DNA of 64,000 bases from Polychytrium aggregatum (Eukaryota > Chytridiomycota > Chytridiomycetes > Polychytriales), in assembly GCF_025602895.1 (NCBI RefSeq), contig NW_026516209.1, positions 744,001-808,000 of the forward strand. Direction: 5' to 3'. Under the pieces are notes generated by a model. That model searched no databases. It saw only the letters and a list, made by a program, of their open reading frames with translations, and was not told the DNA's origin. The translations under genes and the position numbers were made by a program. Shown piece by piece: positions 11,555-22,700 of this stretch (position 1 is its first letter; every line of letters begins with the position of its first letter).

Positions 11555-14493
11555 ATGTCGGTCTGGGACTCTCGGCTGATGCAGACACCGCCGTTGTCGT
11601 CGCTTCCACTTCAATCTCCAATGCCATTTGCACCGGGGCCTAATTCACAGCGGCCCGCTGGGCAAGGACAGCCACAACCACCACAGCCATTCCAAGGCTC
11701 CCAGCCCTCGCCGATCTCGGCCCAGTCAACTGCCCAGTCCCCGTCGCAGACGCAGTTCCTTCTGCAGCAGCCTCCGTCGCAGTCGTCGCCCCAGCCCTCG
11801 CAGTCGGTGGGGCAACCGACGCTGCCTCCATCGTCCCAGCCCCGGTCCCAATCGCCGCACCTCGTCAACGGTAGCAACACACAGCCATCCGATACAAAAA
11901 CCACTCTTTGGATGGGCGACTTGGACCCAGCCATGGATGAAAACTACATCAAGCAGCTCTGGTTGGTGGCCCTTCCCTCTTGCTATCGCTGAATGGGACC
12001 GCTGTCGATTTGCGCTGTGCGGATCTGGGTGATACCGAGCCGGGTCTGTTCTTTGAGGGCGATCCAAAGAGCTCTCAGCAGCTCTCCGGCCGAGCATGCA
12101 CAGCACTGGCCAAGAAACGTCAGTTGCAAGCACTGTGGCCTCGTAGCCGCTCGATCTTGACCGAATGCATTGCGCTGCTATCACTAAAACGGCGTGCCCT
12201 CCCTTTGACTCTGGAATCCTCCGGTCGTATTCTCCGTGTGCACATGCTTCCGGCTTGGTCCATCGGCCCTGCGTTCACTCTGCTCGCTTGGGCGGATCAG
12301 GGGGATGCTGGGTGAAACCGTCCAAATCAAGATGATTCGAGACAAGTTTTCGTCGTAAGTACGATCGGGCGACTGGGTTCTGCCTTTGGATGGGTTCTGG
12401 TATCAGCCAGACAGCTAGATCCAACCGAGAGAGTGGCGGCTTTGCTGTGCCTTGTGCTGCCCTTCGCCCTCACTGCTAACCTGCTATTACCGTCGAACTC
12501 GCTGAAGGGTCAACGCTGGATATTGCTTTCTCGATTTCAGCTCCCACGCCAACGCCGCCAGATGTCTCAACACCTTTAATTCAACCCCGATCCCGGGCAC
12601 CAACCGGGTCTTCAAGCTGAACTGGGCCTCTGGAGGCGGCATGGTTGATCGAAAGTACGTACCGTGCGCCTGCGGATGGGCTGACCGGACTTTGAGCATG
12701 TGTACTGGTAGATACACGGAGCGTTCGTTTGCCGCAGACTATCGTTTAACATGATCTTTTACTCAGGGACGACCGAGTGGTAGAATATTCTGTCTTTGTC
12801 GGCGATCTGTCTCAGGATGTTGGTGACTTGCTTTTGTTGGTAAGGCGACAGCGCACTTGTCCGAGAAAGCTATCAGTCCGTGACGATGTCTGCGAGCCAG
12901 AGGCCATGCTCATGCTCTATTTGCTTCGACTGCCATCTAAATCATGATCCACACTACGTTGCCGGATTGGCTCCGCGATCAACAGCAAACATTCCAGAAT
13001 CGCTACACCTCGACAAGATCTGCAAAGGTGGTTACGGACCCGCTCACGGGCATGTCGCGAGGTGAGTTGCCTGGGTGAACAGAGCTCGATATTGATGTAT
13101 GATGCGGGGGGGGGTGCTCATGACCGACACAAGACACGCCGGTTTGAAGACGTTGTACTGACATAGGGCTTGGCGACATGCTTGGCCAGGCTATGGCTTT
13201 GTGCGCTTCGGCGAGGAGGCGGATCAGCAGCGGTCCCTCCAAGAAATGCAGGGCCAAGTCATCGGCTCTCGCCCCATCCGCATTTCCCTGGCGACCCCCA
13301 AGACACGCGGAGGCTCCAGCCACACGCAGAATGCACTGATGTCGCAGTACATGCAACACCAGGGACACCTGATCGCCGGTATTCCTGCTGTCCCTCAGCA
13401 GATGCCATATGGAGGCTTTGCCGGCGGTGTTGCTCTCCACAGCAAGGGATCGGCCAAGATCTCGGGGGCCTCCGCTGCGGCCAACCACCAGAGCGATCCA
13501 AACAACACCACCGTATTCATCGGCGGACTTGCAAGCCATCTGGCCGAGGATGACCTCGCTGGGTTTTTCCAGCCCTTTGGCGAAATCATCAGCGTCAAGA
13601 TCCCGCCTGGCAAAGGCTGCGGATTTGTGCAATTTACGACCCGTGCCAGCGCCGAGCTCGCAATTCAGCAGATGAATGGATTCGCGATCGGTAGGTGCTG
13701 AGTGATTGGTGACGGATGCATCCGACTGGAACGGATCAAAATCATCCGCCTGCGTGGCGACGGGCGGCACGATGCCACAGTTGTGGGTGCGTGAGTGCGT
13801 GCCAGGAAGCTGCCCCGGAGCAAGATGAGCGTATGTCCTCTCAAGACGCAGCCCCGTTGGTTGTTTATTCTAACGCCGAGTCTCCCCTTTGTGACTGCAG
13901 GTGGACATCGTGTCAGACTTTCGTGGGGACGATCCCAGGCAGCCGAACACAAGCAACATCACCACCACCACCAACAGCAGCAAGCGCAGCCCCAGCAGCC
14001 ACAGCATCATCAGCACCAGCAACCTCAGCAGCACATGCATCCGCACCCCCAGCTCGCAATCACGGTCGGCAACAACGGCTTTGCCAGACAATTTCAGCAG
14101 CAGCCCATGATCGGCTATGACGGTCTGATGGGGGGAATGTCGTCAATGGGCCCTATGGCCAGTCCTGGGCTGGTTTCTCCAATGGGTCCCGCTAGCATCG
14201 ATAAGGGTGGATACCGACAGTCGCTGATGATGGGGCCAACTTCCCCGTTCTCCCCCGTTGGTGCAAACGCCCTGTTTTCATCCGTCCCAAACCAATTCAC
14301 CCAGTCGTCAGTTCAGGGCCACGACCGCAACCCCGGCCTGGCTCTCCAAGGACTTGCGCCACTGTCTCCTTTTGATTCCGGCTTCAAGAGCGATGGAAAT
14401 GCCTTTCCGGTGTCCGGCTGGAGCGAGCCGCACGACGTTCAGATCGAAAAAGGCTCATGGAGACCACCAAATGGCAAGGTGTTTGTTCAGTAG
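11555..14493 (+). CDS. Three-RRM RNA-binding protein of the Nam8/Ngr1/Csx1 (plant RBP45/47, TIA-1-like) group
   Basis: Nuclear/cytoplasmic U-rich RNA-binding protein; relatives act in U1 snRNP splice-site choice and mRNA turnover. Exons: 11555-11961, 12301-12354, 12508-12654, 12767-12839, 12986-13061, 13190-13690 and 13901-14493, giving 616 residues. RRM1 (about 110-200) starts TTLWMGDLDP and has RNP1 as AGYCFLDF. RRM2 (about 210-300) has VFVGDL and GYGFVRF. RRM3 (about 385-460) has VFIGGL and GCGFVQF. The N-terminal 110 residues are Pro/Gln/Ser-rich, and a His/Gln-rich tract follows RRM3. Choosing the acceptor at 12507 rather than the later CAG at 12540 restores RNP1 of RRM1; the later site would delete 11 residues including RNP1. 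Donors include weak GTTGGT at 11962. Confidence 0.9.
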
Positions 14494-15360
14494 ACACACC
14501 GCCCTCGGCATTGCATATCGCAATGGCATGGATGAGCTGAAGCGGCTGCTGCGCGCTGTGGATCCTCGATCGAAGCCCCCCCCCCAAAGCAAAGACGGAC
14601 AACGCCGAAGCGATAGGTGGGGCAACAAGCGTCGACCGCTGCCACCACTGTCGCCAGCTGTTGCCGTCGCCAAGCTGCGGAATCTCGGCTGCGTCGGCAC
14701 CTCCATGCTTTGGCCAACCCGACCTTTGCGTCTGTGCACTCTCGTCCACTCAATCCCGTCCTCATCCCTACACTCCCAAACAGTATCTTTATTTGCTATG
14801 GACTTTCTCTCCTGACTTTGGCGGGCCATGCTTGTCGGTTGACTGCGCTCGCGTTGATATTTGCATGTTTTCTTTGACTTTGCTCGCTGTCTTTGGCTTT
14901 GCTCGCTCTGTCTTTGGCTTTGCTCGCCCCGCCCTTGCACCCCTCGTTCTGCTTCCAGCTCAGTGCCTCCTCTGCCTTTTCTACACAATATCGCTTCTGC
15001 TGTACATGATCGAGTCTACACTGGTAGTTTTCCTCCCCGTAATCGCTTTCGTTTGTTGAGCCGGTGGGTATTTTGTACAGAGCCTCTTCAGTAATTCCTT
15101 TCATCACCTTCTGTTTAACGATCTCTCTGGGTATCGCTGATTTAGCCATGAGAATGCAGGGTTTTGACTCTGCTTGTCTTTTGGACGAAGGCTTCCCTGG
15201 AGCAGGCTTGAAAAGAATCATTCGTCCTGTTCCATGAGCGACCCTGTTTTCCGGGCGGTGGCGGGTCAAATCAAGGCTGCGCTGGAGAGGCCAAAGCGGA
15301 TGTATTGTGGGAGAGCCGAGCGAGATCTCGACTGACACTCGGTTCGACTGAGTGCCAACT
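14494..15360. other. Intergenic DNA
   Basis: Nothing coding is supported. A C9 run lies near 14578 and an imperfect repeat of TTTGCTCGC with TCTTTGGC occurs near 14875-14930. Confidence 0.55.
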
Positions 15361-15484
15361 TACAGTCAATCCAACAAAAAACGGGACACCCGTGATTTTG
15401 ACGATTGATCAAATATTTTGTTACCCAATCGCGCGCTGCCCACGACCATTCGCCACACACTCGATTTCCGCATCGCTGCTCTGC
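15361..15484 (+). mobile_element. Fragment of the same Tc1/IS630-type transposon as at 7628
   Basis: From 15361 the sequence reads TACAGTCAATCCAAC, A-rich, CGGGACACCC, then the same leader and start of the transposase region as the copy at 7628, about 80 percent identical by eye over 120 bp. TACAGT is the typical outer end of Tc1-family elements with a TA target. The ATG of the first copy is ACG here, and similarity stops near 15484, so only the left end remains. A short direct duplication (GGTGGTCTTCACTCGGAG) follows at 15490-15525. Confidence 0.65.
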
Positions 15485-15612
15485 GACCGGTGGTCTTCAC
15501 TCGGAGGGTGGTCTTCACTCGGAGGCTGCCAAAGTGATCTGTTGTATTTCTTATGACATAGTTAGACGCATGCCATCACACACTACGCTGACAAATGGGT
15601 TGTGGGCAGGTG

Positions 15613-18600
15613 TCACATTTCCCCTGAGTACAGTGTAACTTCCTCCACCTCCTCGACCACCTCCTCGATGTACACACCTTCTCCATTGCTGTCTGCGTCG
15701 CTGCCCGGGTTCGTGATGCGGTATCCCCCACACTCCAAGCAGCAGCTGCACTCCCCGAAACCAGTAGCTTCGTGGAAGCGGTCGTCCGAGTCGGCATCAT
15801 AGTCGTGATGTGCGTGGATGCCATTTGTGAGGGCAGCGGGAAACCGCCGGTGATCTGGAGTCGATTGATCCGACTCGCAGTCCGTAAAGTCTTCGAGATC
15901 AGGCAGGTCCGAGTCATCGCTCAGCTCGCGGGAGCCAAAGCTGTTTGCGTCGCAGTAGTCCAGATCCTGGCTGCTAATATCCTCCAGATCAGGTAGGTCC
16001 GAGTCGGAGCTGTCGTGAGCCGGGAGGCTGGCATTCCAGCAGCACTCGCCGTCGTCGGGATAAGCGTCGTCCGAGTCGTCAGCGTCTTGATACTCGCGCT
16101 CAAACGCCTCGCTGGTGTAGCTGTCGAAGCCGTGACCAAAGAGCGTTATATGGCGAGGATCAAGAACGCGGCGAAGCGTTTTGCGGATGCGACGGCGATT
16201 TCCAAACGCGCTGGCCACGTCCTTTTCCCACTTTTGGTTGCGGACGACAACCTCAGCAAGACTGGTGCGCAGCTCCAGTTCCCTTCGACGCTGGGTCTCG
16301 AGCTGCCGTTGGAGCGACTGGACTTGGTCGTGAACATCGTACATCTGATTGGATGAGGCGCGATCGCTCGTCGCGGATTCAGAAGAGTCATCCGCAATCG
16401 GGTCAGAGTCGCCTTGCTGCTTGAGTGAGGCCGGTTCCATCACGACGCTGGTGCTATCGGCATAAACGGCGGACTGTCCATCCGCAGGCTCGGTGTCCAA
16501 CTCCAAGACAGCTGGGCTTGATACGGTTTGTTCTCCGAAACCATTGCTAGCCTCGCCGCCGATGCGAGCCGAGGTGCTCGCGTGGTCAGCCATGGTCGTC
16601 AGGATCGCGGAGCTGAGTTGGGGAGAGGGCTTCGCAAGGTGGCCGCGCTCACGCTTGCGAGGATGGCGCTTGTTTCGGAATGTATACAGCCCAACGCCGT
16701 TTGCCGCCTTTCGAGAAGCGACGTTGGCGAGTTGGACGGACGACAGGACCGGGGCAATGGCTGGCTCGCCTTTGTGGACATGCTCCAAGGCCTTTTCGAA
16801 GATTCCTGGGGGGATGTCAAAAGTCAAATTGACATCAAGGGCTCCATCACCGGCGTCATCTTCGTCGACGTAATTTTCGTCGCCATCGTAGTCGATTATC
16901 TCTTCGTCGGGATCGACCGGGCTAACAGGCTTCACTGGTTTGTCGCCCAGGGTGAAGATCGAGTCCAGCTGCTGCGAGGCGCGCTGCGGAAGCATGAGCG
17001 GGCTTGGCTCAAGCGCGAGACTGTGATTCTGGACCGACTTGAGAAGGCCTTGGTTGATGGCGTTGCTGGTGCTGATGATGGCTTCCGACATCAGTTGAGC
17101 CTTGTCCTTGGCAAGGCCACCGTTCGCAACGACTTCGTTCAGATGATCTAGGAGGCCGTTCCAGGCCACAGCATTGGCAGTAGGATCGGTGGTAGCGATG
17201 GCTGGCTGAGCACTTCGAATCGGAGCATTGGTTCCGGGAACAGGCCGGACAGGGTCGTCGGCCTTGGCTGGCGTCGCAGCGGCGGTGGGCTTTGTATCTC
17301 CTGTACGCCCTGCGGAGCGAGATCCATCGACCCAAGTTAAGCACGAATGGTCAGAAGGGGACAAGAGACAGCTCCAAGATGGGAGCGTCGAAATCAAAGA
17401 GCAAGCTCGAGGGTTCTTGACGGTCACTGGAGGAATGCCCATACCTTTCAGGAGCTCGGATGGCGCTGGCGGAGTCGAGTAGTGAGTGTCGTACTGGTCG
17501 ATCACGACTTGCGTCAGCTCCTCGATCCTAGTAAAATAGGACGCGGCCTCCTCCGATCCAAGGTCGCGGTGACACATGGAGCCTTCAAAGAAAACACGAA
17601 GGGTTTCGGCCGCAGCCAAGAGATCGGTCGTAAGGCGGAACCCCATCGACGACGGACTCTCGGCAAGCTCGGTAAGAGCATAACAGAGGTGGTCGTTGAT
17701 CTTCTTGAGGGTCGTCATTGCTTCGGTGTAGATAGGCACCTGCTTTTTGGTGTGTCGGGCGCTTCGGCTCGAGAATAAGGCTTTGTATTTGGTCCAGCTT
17801 CGGCAGTATGCCTTGAGGAGCTTCATGATCTCCAAATGGGCAGCATGGTCGTCCTGGACAAGGTCTTCAAACTGCAATATATCGGTCAAGTCCAGGATCT
17901 GGAAGGGCTTCTGAAATTCGAAGGGATGCTGCTGCTGCTGCTGGTGGTGGTGGTGGTGGTGATACGCGCCTACATGGGACTGCTGCTTGCGCTGGGCTTT
18001 GCGAGTATTGGTGCGAGATGACTTTGCAGGCTGGGCTGCAGCAGTGGACTTGGTGGGGAGGGGGGACTGCTGGGGTGTTGGCTGGCTGTGTGCCAGAGAC
18101 TTGGGGCTGGGAGCAGGCACGACCGGAGGGATAGGGGTCGCTGGAACTGAGGACGGCAGAGAGCTGTCCGCAGCTGCTGCGATCGGGAGCGGGAGCAGGG
18201 TGTCGCTTGGCGGTGCCGCCGGCGCATTTTCTGCAGACTGCGCGGCCTCATCGCCGCTGCCTTTGGACAGAGGCGGGGGTATGGCAGCGGCCAAAGTATC
18301 GGGTTGCTTGCTTGATGGAGTGGTGATTGGGCTCGTCGGCGCGACAATCTCGGCCGGCTCTTGCGAGTTGGTGATCGGAGACGAGGGCGACGAGGGCGAC
18401 AAGGGCGTCTGTTGACACGGTTGCTGCTGAGGCTGCTGCCGTTCTTTCGCGGCCTGAAGTTCCTTCGTCCTCTGCTCTTCGGCCTTCCGCAGCTCCTCCG
18501 CCTTTTGCTGCTCCTCAGCAGCCTTCTTTTGTGCTCGCTTCTGGAGCTCGAGCCGCTTGCGCTCCTCGTCCTTCTTCCGCTCTTCTTCGCGCCGTCGTTC

Positions 18601-19434
18601 CTTTTCAAGCCGTGCCTTCTCGCGCTCTTCGTCTCGCTTTTTCTCGAGCTCCTTGCGGCGGAGCTCGCGCTCTGCCTTGCGCTTCTGCTCCTCAGACTTT
18701 TTCTTGAGCTCTTCTTCCCTCATCAAGCGCAGTTCCTCCTCGCGTCGCTTGTGTTCTTCCCTCTTTCGAAGCTCTTCGGCCTCCTTCTTCTTCCTGGCAT
18801 CCTCTTCGCGAAGGCGTTGCTCGAGTAGCCATTTGAGTTCAGGATTCTCGGCTCGGTGAGTTTCGTCGTTGCCGACAGACTTTGCAGCACTGGCTTCGGT
18901 CGAAGTAGTGCTCTGGAGGCTCTCCGTCGAGGGCTTGGCAGACACTGCCTTTCTGGATACAGAGGGCGACACCGGGCTGCTGTTGTTGACCGAGTCTTGG
19001 GGAGACCACAGATGGATAGGGGACTCCAGTTCGCTGGGGCCACTCACATAGATGACATTGCCCTTTTTGTCGGCTTCTTGATGCCCTTGGGTTGACACGG
19101 AGGAGCGGGGACTGGGCTTGATAAAGCCACTGATTGACCCACCCACGATGATCTTAGCTGCGCTTCCCTTGTGAGCCTTCCGGTCGACAGGCTCGGCAAG
19201 GCGCTTCTTGGACTGTCCCTGCTTGGATTTGACACGCTGGGGCTCTGCCGACTCTGCAAGCGGCTCTGCAAGGTCTTCAATAAGAGTGGTGGCTTCTTGG
19301 GCATCGGCTCCGACTTGGGCTTCAGCACCGTCTTCGGCCTTCATAGCGCTGGCACTTTCGCGAATAGATGGGTCGCGGGTAGACTTGTTGGGTATATCTT
19401 GGCTTTGGGAGCCGGGTAGAGGCATGGTGGTCAT
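15613..19434 (-). CDS. Large coiled-coil, low-complexity protein, unrecognised
   Basis: Long minus-strand frame ending at 15613. I start it at ATG 19434, the first Met downstream of the NOT4 stop; the frame itself is open to 19860 but overlaps NOT4 exon 7. That gives 1273 residues, or 1228 if an in-frame candidate intron (17444-17310, donor GTATGG, acceptor CAG) is removed. In order: a Ser/Pro-rich N-terminus; a 130-residue Glu/Lys/Arg coiled coil (about 205-335) of the kind seen in Nst1-like proteins; a Pro/Ser/Gln region; a short His/Gln tract; a compact helical segment beginning FQILDLTDILQFEDL; and an acidic tail with two copies of a SDLPDLED motif and a Cys-rich patch (GECSCCLECGGY). No catalytic domain was recognised. 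The helical middle segment is the part most likely to be conserved. Confidence 0.6.
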   Translation of the reverse strand: MTTMPLPGSQSQDIPNKSTRDPSIRESASAMKAEDGAEAQVGADAQEATTLIEDLAEPLAESAEPQRVKSKQGQSKKRLAEPVDRKAHKGSAAKIIVGGSISGFIKPSPRSSVSTQGHQEADKKGNVIYVSGPSELESPIHLWSPQDSVNNSSPVSPSVSRKAVSAKPSTESLQSTTSTEASAAKSVGNDETHRAENPELKWLLEQRLREEDARKKKEAEELRKREEHKRREEELRLMREEELKKKSEEQKRKAERELRRKELEKKRDEEREKARLEKERRREEERKKDEERKRLELQKRAQKKAAEEQQKAEELRKAEEQRTKELQAAKERQQPQQQPCQQTPLSPSSPSSPITNSQEPAEIVAPTSPITTPSSKQPDTLAAAIPPPLSKGSGDEAAQSAENAPAAPPSDTLLPLPIAAAADSSLPSSVPATPIPPVVPAPSPKSLAHSQPTPQQSPLPTKSTAAAQPAKSSRTNTRKAQRKQQSHVGAYHHHHHHQQQQQHPFEFQKPFQILDLTDILQFEDLVQDDHAAHLEIMKLLKAYCRSWTKYKALFSSRSARHTKKQVPIYTEAMTTLKKINDHLCYALTELAESPSSMGFRLTTDLLAAAETLRVFFEGSMCHRDLGSEEAASYFTRIEELTQVVIDQYDTHYSTPPAPSELLKGMGIPPVTVKNPRACSLISTLPSWSCLLSPSDHSCLTWVDGSRSAGRTGDTKPTAAATPAKADDPVRPVPGTNAPIRSAQPAIATTDPTANAVAWNGLLDHLNEVVANGGLAKDKAQLMSEAIISTSNAINQGLLKSVQNHSLALEPSPLMLPQRASQQLDSIFTLGDKPVKPVSPVDPDEEIIDYDGDENYVDEDDAGDGALDVNLTFDIPPGIFEKALEHVHKGEPAIAPVLSSVQLANVASRKAANGVGLYTFRNKRHPRKRERGHLAKPSPQLSSAILTTMADHASTSARIGGEASNGFGEQTVSSPAVLELDTEPADGQSAVYADSTSVVMEPASLKQQGDSDPIADDSSESATSDRASSNQMYDVHDQVQSLQRQLETQRRRELELRTSLAEVVVRNQKWEKDVASAFGNRRRIRKTLRRVLDPRHITLFGHGFDSYTSEAFEREYQDADDSDDAYPDDGECCWNASLPAHDSSDSDLPDLEDISSQDLDYCDANSFGSRELSDDSDLPDLEDFTDCESDQSTPDHRRFPAALTNGIHAHHDYDADSDDRFHEATGFGECSCCLECGGYRITNPGSDADSNGEGVYIEEVVEEVEEVTLYSGEM

Positions 19435-19625
19435 GGAAACTTGTGGGCTGGCCTCGGAAGGTTGCTCGAGGGCGTCTTCGGCAGAGATTTGGGGGCTTTG
19501 GGTTGATTGAGGATCTTTTTTTGGGGTTTCAAGGTTTTTTGTGTCTGTGGTGCGGCACTCTTCATCGGGCTCGCCCACATTATTCTCCGACAGAGATGTT
19601 CTGTCGGAGGAAGGGGGAGGCGGGG

Positions 19626-19763
19626 CTAGTTCATTGCAGCTCTCCGGCCGCCCTTCGCAAGGGTGGCTGGTGAGCCGCTCGTGCCGACCTGAGCCAGACC
19701 CATCATCGGGTTGCTCTGACTCAGAAGCCCGGGCGGGCCTTCCCGAGCAGCTATCATCATGGG

Positions 19764-19799
<36 letters not shown>

Positions 19800-22700
19800 A
19801 TGCTGAAGTCGAAAGGCTTGCATCGTCTGCAGCTTCACGGATGGATCCTGTTGGGACCACTCCTGGCTCGCTGTGCCAATGGCTGTCTGCATCAAAAGAG
19901 AGCCGCCGCTCTGGGGGTGAGCTAATGAATGGGCAGAGCTCAGCGAGGTCCGCATCAAGCTCGATGGCGCCAGCGGAGTCGTCGAGGTGCCCAAATTCGA
20001 GAGGGGGCTGGACATTAAACCTTGGTGGTCCCAGCTTCGGGGGCCAGTTTCCAAAGCTTGCTTATATCACACGGAGGAACAGGCAGCGAGTAGGATGATG
20101 CACGGACGAAGAGCGAGATGCATGCGTTAAGAAAGTGGCCGCTGCGCCAAGGACTCTGCATATGCCGTCGAGGATACGACGAGGTCAGAAAATAACATGT
20201 ACTCTACCATTGTGATGCGCCATGGGTTGCAGTCCGGGCGCAGGGAGTCCTGGGGCGCCTGCACCACGCATGCTGTTAACGGAGCTCATGGGGGGACCCG
20301 AGAGCCACTCCGATCCCACAAATGAGGGTGACCCGTTCATGCCGTCGCTCGAGCCCATGTTGCCACCAAGAGGCCGGTTGCGGCCGGGATGGTCCGACAT
20401 GGGTCCGTTGCTCATCTTGGCGGCCATGATGGCCGGATCTCGGAAAGGCATGCTGCTTGATGGCGTGGCTCGCTGGGGCATGGGCGGATGGTGGTGCTGA
20501 GCCTCGTTGCGCAGCTGTGCGTCGCGCAGGAACTGGTTGAAGAACTCATCAGCACCATGGCTAGATGGCTTGGTATAGGGTTCGTCTTGTGGCCGCAGAG
20601 ACGGCTGCTGCATGAATCCCATCATCCTTGACGATACGCTTGCATGCTGCTGCAGCGGGAAGGGCGGTTCAGCATCTCGTTGCAGGAGATGGGGGGGCAT
20701 ACCCATGCCCTGCACTCCAATCTTGTGATCAGGGGCCATGAAATCGGTGGACCGAACGCCGGGAAAGCCGGGCCGTGGGCCGCCGTATGGAGGCGTGGCG
20801 ACGCGGGGCTGGTATGTGCCCGGCCCGGTCCATTGGTCAGCTTTGCTGCTGGGTTGGTTGGGCCACTTGTCGCCGCCAGGATGTGCGTCAGGAGCAAAGG
20901 AAATGTTTACATTTGGGAAAAGCGCCCGGAGAGATTCCTTAGGAGGGAAATCACTACGATTAGCGTCGATTCGCGGCTAATGTGCGTCGACAGCAAACTG
21001 ATTCGGATGCATGCGGTGACAAGAAATACGCCTCAAAGCAAGGGATGGGGAGCATACCTGAGAAGCAACACGGTCGCGGAGTGGCGCATTGTCAGCCGCA
21101 GAGGTTTCTTTGCTATCAAAGAATTTCTCAAAGCGACTGTGGTGCTTGTGCTCGAGGGACGCTGGAGGAACGGGGATGCCGGGCGGAGCAGAGGCGATCG
21201 GGAGATCATCGCGGAAAGGGTCAAATCGGAAGCCGTTGGGCTGTCCGAGTGACGGCGGGTGGGTTGGAGTCGAACTGAATAGGGGGTTACTGCTGGCGCC
21301 GGGTAGCTCTGGGGGAGAAAGCGAAGCAAGTGAGGCCATAATCTTGGCCATTAGATCTTCCCGGAAGGGATTGAACGAGCCCTTGTAGCGCGGCCGCATT
21401 TCGTGATCCACAGGGTCGATGGGTGCCCTTGTTCTGGCACCGTCATCTGCAGCTCGATCAACAGGCTCACTGCCTTCTTCGAGGGCGGAGGAGGTGAGGA
21501 ACTCTGAGTCGTCATTCCCATCTTCATCTTCATCTTCATCTTCATCTTCATCTTCATCTTCATCTTCATCTTCATCTTCATCTTCGTCCTCAGTCTCTTC
21601 GTCGATTTCACCGGCTCCCTCCAGTGTGAGGTCCTGAGCGTCTTCAGATGCGGCGTCATCTTCGGGGACTTCATCCCGGGGCAAGTCCTGACCGAAGGAC
21701 TCGCCGCTGCCAACATCTAGATCGGCCGTTTCCGATGGGACGCCTGTTGACACTTCCGCTTCGCCGGGGAACTCTTCCTGAGCCTCCTGCTCCTCTTGCT
21801 GGTCTCGCTCCTCGTGTTCGTCTTGTTCGTCTTGTTCATCGTGCTCAGAGAGATCGTGGATACTTTCCGGCTCAGGCGATGCATGCTGCATCGAGGCTGA
21901 GAGAACTGACTGCGGCTTAAGCATCCCATGGATCTTGGCATCATCGTCTCCATCCGAATCCCAGGCGCTGGACCGAACAGAGTCGCTCGGGAGATCAGAG
22001 ACCGAGGCGGGCGTAGTGGAGACATGGGGAAGCACTGCGGTTCCTGTCGATATCGACGCTACGCCTGATGGCTTTGCATGAGACTTGACCGGGGCGCGTG
22101 GCGAGGTCGGGACCGAGGTCGTGCGCGCCGTAGAGGTTGACTTTGCCCAGTTCGCTGTTGCTGGCAGAGCATTTGCGTTCGCATCGGCTCTTTCTTTGGG
22201 GAGCTTGAGCGCCGGAAAGGGCGGGACGCGGGTGGGGTGGAAGCGTAAATTGAGTTTCCTACACCAACACGAGGATGGAGCAGTTAGTGCCTGTGGTTCA
22301 GATGACTGATTCGGCCGCATCAACATACTAGGCACGACGTGGCACAGCGTGGTGGCAGACGTGCTCATGGAAGCAGCAAATCCACTCACGCCATCTCCTC
22401 CTTCTCGATTGCGTCGGCGTCTTCTCCGATTTCATGGAGATAAGGACACATGCCGTTGGGACATGGCTGGTTTTTCAGAAAGTACGAGCAGTACTTTGTG
22501 GTGCCGAAAGTGGCCCTGCGAGTGCAAGTGCAAGTGCAAGTGCGGCCCAGGTGAGCATCAAGAACGAAAGAGCGACTAATATCACCGATCGCGCGCATCG
22601 ATTGTCTTGTGACGATATCACAGGCGGAAAAGCAAACCCCAGAGGCCGGCAGCAATATTGCTCTGATACAGGTGGCACATACCGAATGACACGGCCCTCT

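Noticed and set aside
12541-12654. Alternative Nam8-like exon 3 starting at the CAG at 12540
   Set aside because: It keeps frame but deletes RNP1 (AGYCFLDF) of RRM1; the acceptor at 12507 restores a complete RRM.
19435-19860. Upstream Met (19860) for the coiled-coil protein
   Set aside because: Would overlap the well-supported last exon of NOT4 on the same strand; the first Met after the NOT4 stop was used instead.
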